A DNA stretch of 64,000 bases, from contig NZ_FOJM01000004.1 of the NCBI RefSeq assembly GCF_900111825.1, positions 246,197-310,196 of the forward strand. The letters are read 5' to 3'. Below the pieces are notes generated by a model. It had not been told where the DNA came from and did not search any database. It saw only the letters and a program-made list of their open reading frames with translations. The stretch is from Pedobacter suwonensis. GTDB taxonomy: Bacteria; Bacteroidota; Bacteroidia; Sphingobacteriales; Sphingobacteriaceae. Position numbers and translations under genes: made by a program. Positions 57,665 to 64,000 of this stretch are shown piece after piece (within the stretch, counting starts at the first letter, position 1; each line of letters opens with the position of its first letter).

Positions 57665-59587
57665 ATGGAATTTAAATTAATCAATCTTTTACCCGAAAAC
57701 TGGCTTCATGCCCTGGGTGCTACCTTGTTCCACTCTTTGTGGCTTGGTGTAATTTTAGCTTTGTTAGCTGGTTTGGTCATGTTTACCTCCCGCAAGGCAA
57801 GTGCTACGTGGCGTTATAACTTGCTTACCTTATGTTTAGGTTTGTTTGTTGTGGCAATAGGTTACACTTTTTATCAGCAGCTTCAGCAGCCGGTTAATCA
57901 TACTCAATCGAAGGCTGCTCATCAGGTTGGAATTAACTTGCCCAGGGTAATTGCAGATCAGCAAGCCGTTACAGAAGTACAGCACGACATGTACTCAGGA
58001 ATCAATCGCATCTTCTCTTTGTGGAATGCTTATGCCTATCAGATCGTATTGGTTTGGTTCCTGATCATCTGCGGAAAAAGTATCCGGTTAATGGTGGGCT
58101 TAAACGGTGTTTATCATTTGCGTAATTATAAAATCTATGCGGCGGGTAAAAAATGGGATGAAAAAATAAATGAACTCGCCCAAAAACTAGGCTTAACACA
58201 ACAGGTTAAGCTAATGCAATCGGGTATTGCGCAGGTACCCTTGGTAGTGGGGCACTTTAAACCTCTAATCCTCATTCCTTTGGGGTTGATCAATGGTTTA
58301 TCCAATGCCGAAGTAGAAGCCATTCTCTCTCATGAACTGGCCCACATTAAACGGAAAGATTACCTGGTGAATATATTGCAAAGCTTCATCGAAATTATAT
58401 TTTTCTTTAACCCAGCGGTACTTTGGGTATCGCAATTAATAAAAACAGAACGCGAGCATTGCTGCGATGATTTGGCCATCGCCTGTGTAAACGATCGCAA
58501 AAATTATGTTCAGGCCCTTATTGTGTGTCAGGAGTTTAAGCAGCGTGCACCTGCTTACGCCATGGCCATGAGCGGGACTAAAGGTAACCTGCTGCAAAGA
58601 GCAAGCAGGATGTTATTCAATACCAATTCAACTTTAAACAAAATGGAAAAAACGATATTAACCATCGCCCTGGTATCGGTAGTGGTTTGTACTGCCGCTT
58701 TTAAAAGCGTTGGCCATGCAAAAACAGTTACCAGAAAAGAAACATCCACTACAATTGTAACCCTACAGGATACAACCAGGAAAAAAGCAAAGGCTGCAGA
58801 AGGAAAATCTGCAGACCAAATGGAAAAGGAGATCAATGCAAAGGTAGACAATGAGCTAAAAAGGATGAATGAAAAACAGCAGCTGCCAGAAACTAAAGAA
58901 GATAAAAAGGCCAGACTTGCTGATGAAGAAGCCAGGCAAGCGGATGAAAAAATACGGCAGAACGATGTAAGGCAGGCGCAGGAAGATGCGAAGCAAGCCG
59001 TTATTGATGCTAAAGTAGCCGAAAATGATAGGAAGCAGGCCATCATTGACGCCAAACAAGCTATTGAAGATGCCAAACAAGCTGTTGAAGATGCGAAAGA
59101 ATACAAAAATTCGGCTAAAGTGTATAAATCATATGGCTATGCGATGGTACCAGGGATTCCTCGCCCGCCTAGAACACCAAAAGTACCTAAAACACCAAAA
59201 GTACCCGGAGTTGTATATGCAGTACCAGCTATACCTGCTGTCCCTGCTATACCTGCTACGCCTGCTATTCCTGCTATGCCTCCAACCCCACAATCTCCAG
59301 CTGTTTATGGCGAAAGAAGTAACATTAAAACCAGCTCACAGCGTACAGTTGCCTCAAAAACGGTAACTAATGGCGATGGACATGATTATACCGATGCAAT
59401 CAATCAGGAATTGATGAAAGATGGCATTATCAGCAGCACCAATAAACTTTCATATAAACTCAATATAGACGAGCTGATTGTAAATGGTGTGAAACAAAAT
59501 GCTGAAGTTCAGCAAAAGTACAAAAAGAGGTTTTTGAAAAACGATAAACACTCGCTGGTGTATAATTTCCTGATTGAAAATAACTAA
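57665..59587 (+). CDS. M56 (BlaR1-like) membrane zinc peptidase with coiled-coil and Pro-rich C-terminal region
   Basis: The 640-aa protein has four membrane segments (about 18-40, 52-70, 124-146 and 331-348) and the zinc peptidase motif HELAH (223-227) with EREHCCDD (262-269) as the third ligand region. Beyond the last membrane segment the usual beta-lactam sensor is absent. Instead there is an Ala/Glu/Lys/Gln-rich helix with near-repeats of DAKQA(I/V)EDAK (about 430-480), a Pro-rich tract with PKVPKTPKVP and repeats of PAIPA (about 497-545), and a C-terminal domain (about 550-640). The role is proteolytic signalling to BlaI; the signal is unknown. Confidence 0.9.
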   Translation: MEFKLINLLPENWLHALGATLFHSLWLGVILALLAGLVMFTSRKASATWRYNLLTLCLGLFVVAIGYTFYQQLQQPVNHTQSKAAHQVGINLPRVIADQQAVTEVQHDMYSGINRIFSLWNAYAYQIVLVWFLIICGKSIRLMVGLNGVYHLRNYKIYAAGKKWDEKINELAQKLGLTQQVKLMQSGIAQVPLVVGHFKPLILIPLGLINGLSNAEVEAILSHELAHIKRKDYLVNILQSFIEIIFFFNPAVLWVSQLIKTEREHCCDDLAIACVNDRKNYVQALIVCQEFKQRAPAYAMAMSGTKGNLLQRASRMLFNTNSTLNKMEKTILTIALVSVVVCTAAFKSVGHAKTVTRKETSTTIVTLQDTTRKKAKAAEGKSADQMEKEINAKVDNELKRMNEKQQLPETKEDKKARLADEEARQADEKIRQNDVRQAQEDAKQAVIDAKVAENDRKQAIIDAKQAIEDAKQAVEDAKEYKNSAKVYKSYGYAMVPGIPRPPRTPKVPKTPKVPGVVYAVPAIPAVPAIPATPAIPAMPPTPQSPAVYGERSNIKTSSQRTVASKTVTNGDGHDYTDAINQELMKDGIISSTNKLSYKLNIDELIVNGVKQNAEVQQKYKKRFLKNDKHSLVYNFLIENN

Positions 59588-59623
59588 AATCAACCTCTAA
59601 AAGCTTAATCCAATCAACATCTT

Positions 59624-62071
59624 ATGAAATACAAGCTCATGGCTTTTTTAGCCATATGGATATGTATTGCCTTTACTTTTGCCCATGCACAAAGTCCTCC
59701 ATCCAGAATTTATGGCCATGTATTGGATGCCGAAGGCAAAAATATAGAATTTGCTACAGTAGCTCTACTTAAAGATTCGACGTTAATTAAAACAACTTTT
59801 ACCGAAAAGGATGGGCTATTCAGTTTTGATCAGCTTGGTTATGGAAAATATCTGATTAAAATATCGGTGGTCGGATCGCCCATATACCAAACCGATACAT
59901 TGGTGCTGACAGCAGGCCATGCCGTTATTGCATTGCCGGATATCAAAATCAAAACCGGAGCAACCAATTTAAAAGAGGTAACCATTTCGGGACAAAAAGC
60001 TTTTGTAGAGCGAAAAATAGACCGCACCGTTGTTAATGTGGATGCTTTGATTTCAAATGCAGGTACAACGGCATTGGATGTGCTAAGCAAATCGCCTGGC
60101 GTAAATGTAGATCAGAACGGGGTAATTTCGTTAAAAGGCAAAAACGGGGTAACTATTTTTGTTGATGATAAACCGACTTATTTATCGGGTTCGGATCTGG
60201 AGAACTATTTGCGTTCCTTGCCTTCCTCATCGCTTGATCAGATTGAACTGATGACCAATCCACCGGCCAAATACGATGCTGCCGGCAATGGCGGTGTAAT
60301 TAACATCAAAACCAAGAAAACCAAAGCTGCTGGATTTAATGGAGGGATTAATCTGAGTTTAAACCAGGGCGAATTAAGCCGTTCGAATAATAGCTTTAAC
60401 TTTAATTACCGAAAAGATAAGATTAATGTTTTTGGCAACCTGAGTTATAACCTTAATAATAGTTTTACGGATCTTGATCTGAACCGGAAATATAAAAATG
60501 CTGATGGTAGTGCTAAATCCTACTTTACTCAAAATTCTTATTTCCGCAGGCATGGCAACACTTTTAACCTGAAAACGGGTGTTGATTATTATGCGTCAGA
60601 ACAAACGACATGGGGCGTGGTACTAACCGGTATGAACAGGATTTCGAAACAGGTAAATAATAATACCAGTAACCTTTCTAACGCTTCCATGCAGTTAGAT
60701 TCGGTCATCAAGGCCGAAAATATCGATCAGATTAAGTACCAAAACGCGGGTGTAAATTTAAATTACAGGCATAAATTTAAGCAGGCAGGGCCTGAATTAA
60801 CCTTTGATGCTGATTACCTGCTTTACCGTAACCAAACAGATCAGGCCTATTATAATTTCAGTTACCTGCCCAGCGGAGCATTAAAATATCAGGATGTTTT
60901 GAGCGGGAATCTACCATCAGATATTGATATTTATACGGCTAAAATGGATTATTCGCATCCACTGGAAAATAAGTGGAAGCTTGATGCAGGGGTTAAAACT
61001 GCTTATACCAAAACGGATAATATTGCGGATTACGCTAATACTGCAAACGGAAAAACGAGTGCAGATTATGAAAAGAGTAATCATTTTTTATATCAGGAGA
61101 ATATCAATGCAGTTTACCTGAACATGAGCAGGGAGGGGAAACGGTTTTCACTCCAGGCTGGCTTAAGGTACGAAAATACGGTTTCCAACGGGCATCAGTT
61201 GGGCAATATAATCAAACCTGATTCCAGTTTTAAAAGAACTTATAATAGTTTGTTCCCAACAGTTTATTTCTCTTATAAGCTTGATACATTAGGGAGCAAT
61301 GAACTTGGGTTGAATTATGGAAGAAGGATTGATCGTCCTTATTACCAGGATCTTAATTCCTTCTTTTCTCCACTGGATAAATTTACCTATTATGTTGGTA
61401 ATCCTTTTTTAAAACCCTCTTTTACACAAAGTATCGAACTTTCTCATACCTACAAAAGTAAGATTACGACAACATTTAGCTACAGCTGGGTGAGAGATGA
61501 AGTGAATGAAACCATCGAAATTTTAAATGGCACCTATTATAGCCGACCAGCCAATGTAGGCAAAACAAGGGTAGCCAATGTTTCGGTAAATGCAGAAATC
61601 GACATTACGAAATGGGCGAAATTAAATGCCTATATGGAGTTGGGTAAAATAACCTCGAAAACAGATTTTTATACTGGTTTTTTGGTAACCAATGGCAGTT
61701 ATTTTAGAACAAATCCTAATGTTCAGTTTAAAATCAGTCCTACCTGGAATGCAGAGCTGAACATGAGCTATCAGAGTAAACTTTCAAACGTTCAGTTTTT
61801 ACTGGCTTCGGTGCATGATTTTGGCGCAGCAGTGCAAAAAAAGCTTTCGGCAAAAAGTACCCTGAAATTAACTGCAAATGATATTTTTAGAACCCGGATA
61901 TATAATGGGATAATTAATAATCTTGCCGCAACAGAAGCCGGATGGAGAAACAGGCAAGATTCCAGAAATTTTGTTTTAAGCTATAGTTATCGTTTTGGAA
62001 AAACCTTTTCTTCTCCGGACAAACATGAATCTTCTGGTGCCGATGCAGAAAAGAACAGGGTGAAGAATTAA
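59624..62071 (+). CDS. TonB-dependent-receptor-like outer-membrane beta-barrel protein
   Basis: The 815-aa protein has a signal peptide (about 1-23, ending AHAQ), a regulatory-like domain (YGHVLDAEGKNIEFATVALL), plug-like features KDGLFSFDQLGYGKYLIKIS, ISGQKAFVERKIDRTVVNVD, ALDVLSKSPGVNVDQNGVIS and IELMTNPPAKYDAAGNGGVI, then a beta-barrel of the OMP_b-brl_3 type. It is related to the 818-aa protein at 28487. Its gene follows the M56 gene after 36 bases on the same strand, so it is likely the output of the BlaI/M56 switch. Substrate unknown. Confidence 0.9.
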   Translation: MKYKLMAFLAIWICIAFTFAHAQSPPSRIYGHVLDAEGKNIEFATVALLKDSTLIKTTFTEKDGLFSFDQLGYGKYLIKISVVGSPIYQTDTLVLTAGHAVIALPDIKIKTGATNLKEVTISGQKAFVERKIDRTVVNVDALISNAGTTALDVLSKSPGVNVDQNGVISLKGKNGVTIFVDDKPTYLSGSDLENYLRSLPSSSLDQIELMTNPPAKYDAAGNGGVINIKTKKTKAAGFNGGINLSLNQGELSRSNNSFNFNYRKDKINVFGNLSYNLNNSFTDLDLNRKYKNADGSAKSYFTQNSYFRRHGNTFNLKTGVDYYASEQTTWGVVLTGMNRISKQVNNNTSNLSNASMQLDSVIKAENIDQIKYQNAGVNLNYRHKFKQAGPELTFDADYLLYRNQTDQAYYNFSYLPSGALKYQDVLSGNLPSDIDIYTAKMDYSHPLENKWKLDAGVKTAYTKTDNIADYANTANGKTSADYEKSNHFLYQENINAVYLNMSREGKRFSLQAGLRYENTVSNGHQLGNIIKPDSSFKRTYNSLFPTVYFSYKLDTLGSNELGLNYGRRIDRPYYQDLNSFFSPLDKFTYYVGNPFLKPSFTQSIELSHTYKSKITTTFSYSWVRDEVNETIEILNGTYYSRPANVGKTRVANVSVNAEIDITKWAKLNAYMELGKITSKTDFYTGFLVTNGSYFRTNPNVQFKISPTWNAELNMSYQSKLSNVQFLLASVHDFGAAVQKKLSAKSTLKLTANDIFRTRIYNGIINNLAATEAGWRNRQDSRNFVLSYSYRFGKTFSSPDKHESSGADAEKNRVKN

Positions 62072-62101
62072 GGTTTTAGATCATTCGTAATTATAAAGTA
62101 C

Positions 62102-62134
62102 AGACTGCCCCGACTTTCGGGGAAGCAGTCTTTG
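62102..62134 (+). terminator. Hairpin after the outer-membrane receptor gene
   Basis: AGACTGC (62102-62108) pairs with GCAGTCT (62125-62131) and CCCGA (62109-62113) with TCGGG (62117-62121). Only TTT follows, so it is a weaker terminator. Confidence 0.5.
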
Positions 62135-62136
62135 AA

Positions 62137-64000
62137 AGAAGGGCAGAAGCAATAGGTTAAATTCCGCTCTCGCTTTGATCCTGCCTTGGGCTGTGGGGTT
62201 ATGAGGGGTAAGTGCAAAGCTTTCCGTGCTTTTTCCGGCGGAAATCTGCGAGGCCGGGGAGCAGGGTGCAGATAGTAGGGTGCGTATTGTAGGGTGCGAT
62301 AATTTGTTTTTAGTCCTTTCCCTTTCAGGGGAAAGGTAGCGATAGGCGGATAGGGGTTTAAGACGCTCGCTATAACTTGGTTCAAAGATTTCTCCATTCC
62401 GCTGCGCTACAGTCGAAATGACGGCCGATTGTTACTCAAAAAATCTGCGAGGCCGGACAGCAGGGTGGAGATAGCATTGTGCATATAGCAATGTGCGTAT
62501 TGCAGGATGCGATAATTTGTTTTTTAGTCCTTTCCCTTTTAGGGGAAAGGTGCCGATAGGCGGATAGAGGCTTAAGACGCTCGCTATAATACGGTCGTCA
62601 TTCCCGCGCAGGCGGGAATCTTAAAGCAAACGCTAGGCTGTTCTCCTTTGCTCTGGCTTGCATCGGCTCACCGCCGCCGAGGGGCTTTTACTTTTTCCTT
62701 GATGAAAAAGTAACAAACCTGAGCGCAGCGAAAGCATGCCTGCCGTTAAAAACAACAAACACAAAGGCATAACTGAAAGGCTGGCATCCTTTCTTGTAAA
62801 AACCTACGGAAATCTTATTTGCGGCAGCATCGAGGCTCTTAGCCTTGGCTTATTCCACCGCTCTCGCTTTGATCCTGCCTTGGGCTGTGGGGTTATGAGG
62901 GGGGAGTGCAAGGATTTCCGGGCTTTTTCCAGCGGAAATCTGCGAGGCCGTTAGCGGGGTGCAGACCGCAGGGTACGGAAACAATATTCGTGTATGATCA
63001 TGGTGAAACTATGAGGGGAACTCCCCTCCTGATTTAGGAGGGGCGGGGGTGGTTATGAATAGAATTTTTTTTAGTCCTTCTCCTTTTAAGGTGCAGGTGC
63101 CGAAAGGGTATTATAGGGAGTTTTATTAGGGGGCGGGGAAGTGGTATGAAGTGAAGAGGTGGTGAAGTTTTTCGCTCTATGCCGCGTGGCATCAAACTTT
63201 TGAGGCATCAAAAGTATGCAAAAATGCTTCGTCAATCCAGCAATGGGCCTTTTGCGCAAGCCGATGCGCATCAAAAAAACAGCGGCACTTTGTTTTGTTC
63301 GTTAGTGGTTAGTGAAAGCTTTTGCAAACATAAAGCACAAAACTCACTGCGTTTGAGGTTTGGTAGTGCTGGTTGTGCTGATCTGCAACTGTTTTTTTGA
63401 TTCAGCTGGCCCTTGGGATTGACGGGCGTACTTGGGTTAAAGTTGTGGGGTGGTGAAAGGTTGTTGGCAAAGTGCCCAAAGAACCAATGTTGAGCGAAAA
63501 TCTGCGAGGCCGGATAGCAGGGCGCAGATCGCATGGTGCGGAAACAATATTCGTGTATTGATCATTGTGAAACCATGAGGGGAACTCCCCTCCTGATTTA
63601 GGAGGGGCGGGGGTGGTTAGGAAATGATATTTAAGGCTTCCGTTATTATTCTCTGTCATCCTGAGGGATAATTTATGATATAAAAATCAATATGATTGAC
63701 GTTTTTTCCTTCGCACAATTCTTGCCTCGGCTCACCGCCGCCGAAGGGCTCTTACTTTTTGGCATCAAAAGTAACAAAAAATGCCGGCTGAAAATTTTTC
63801 TTTCAAAGCCAGTGTTATGGCTAGAACAGTGCAGTCCGAAAAATTTATTAGGCCGGTTTTAAGTAGAACGGTGATACGGTGCTATGGCCTAGCTATACGG
63901 AAATGCATGATGCCGCATTCTGCTCATTAATAGGTAATTACAAAATAACGTCAATGGTAGGTACGAAGAATCTTTAATTGAAAGATTTGCTTCGCAAAGC
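62137..64000. repeat. Mosaic repeat block without credible genes
   Basis: About 1.9 kb in which the same modules recur. Module 1, beginning CTCTCGCTTTGATCCTGCC, is at 62167-62276 and 62861-62970. Module 2, with TTTAGTCCTTTCCCTTT and GCGGATAG and AAGACGCTCGCTATAA, is at 62296-62374 and 62509-62588. Module 3, with AAACAATATTCGTGTAT and the palindrome CCCCTCCTGATTTAGGAGGG, is at 62978-63054 and 63541-63619. Module 4, CTCACCGCCGCCGA...AAAAGTAACAAA, is at 62669 and 63730. The small reading frames seen here are shorter than 110 codons, lack family features and are read out of repeats. Confidence 0.75.

Noticed and set aside
58555..59106. Open frame of 183 codons on the minus strand opposite the M56 gene
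   Set aside because: It is read from the repetitive coiled-coil coding region in reverse, giving a Ser/Ala/Cys-rich product without any known pattern; the plus-strand M56 gene is clear.
62068..63659. Small frames in the repeat mosaic (for example 62068-62397, 62736-62954, 63271-63534, 63402-63659)
   Set aside because: They lie in repeated modules, lack ribosome-binding sites and family features, and differ between the copies of the modules.
62137..64000. CRISPR array
   Set aside because: The repeat spacing is irregular, repeat units are long and different, and no cas gene is near.

Overview
The window looks like a chromosomal segment of a Bacteroidota bacterium of the Sphingobacteriaceae, most likely Pedobacter or a close relative. 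The evidence is three SusC/SusD-type loci (one partial), two further outer-membrane beta-barrel receptors, GIN-domain and DUF2911 proteins, a BlaI/M56 pair, promoters of the Bacteroidota type (TTG-N20-TAnnTTTG) and families of short intergenic repeats. The genus is inferred from gene content, not from a marker gene search. No tRNA or rRNA gene was recognised; the one stable RNA is a complete tmRNA.

Layout. 1-6.9 kb: the right end of a polysaccharide utilisation locus (SusD C-terminus, GH115 alpha-glucuronidase, two tandem CE1-type esterases on the other strand), which together point to decorated glucuronoxylan. 7.1-10.6 kb: a GIN-domain protein, tmRNA, then an AbiE-type toxin-antitoxin pair with a frameshifted toxin gene and a visible operator/promoter. 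11-14.6 kb: KatG catalase-peroxidase and an unrecognised 242-aa basic protein. 15.2-20 kb: SusC/SusD pair without enzymes. 20.3-28.3 kb: a cupin sugar-phosphate isomerase-like gene, then a membrane-lipid cluster (fatty acid desaturase, DUF1475, DUF1295, two cyclopropane-synthase-type methyltransferases, a FAD oxidoreductase and DUF1365) whose composition resembles the furan fatty acid pathway of alphaproteobacteria. 28.5-38.2 kb: a TonB-dependent-type receptor, then SusC/SusD/S9 peptidase, probably for peptide uptake. 38.3-42.9 kb: an antitoxin next to a decayed RelE/ParE toxin, a peptide-type ABC binding lipoprotein, a half-size BtuF-like protein, and a sigma-54 response regulator. 43.1-47.4 kb: PIG-L deacetylase, a 34-aa membrane peptide and a sodium:solute symporter, linked by overlapping stops and starts. 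47.5-54.9 kb: methyltransferase, DUF2911, a 228-bp duplicated intergenic repeat, GH92, a small protein, Nudix hydrolase, AlkD-like protein and a beta-hydroxyacid dehydrogenase. 55-57 kb: GntR regulator-TauE exporter-DUF1634 operon with an operator. 57.2-62.1 kb: BlaI/M56 peptidase/outer-membrane receptor, with an operator-like palindrome. 62.1-64 kb: about 1.9 kb of mosaic repeats without a credible gene.

The most notable points are the lipid cluster, the paired 35-bp operator elements in front of abiEi, the unannotated 34-aa coupled ORF, the decayed toxin beside an intact antitoxin, and the several overlapping families of palindromic intergenic repeats.
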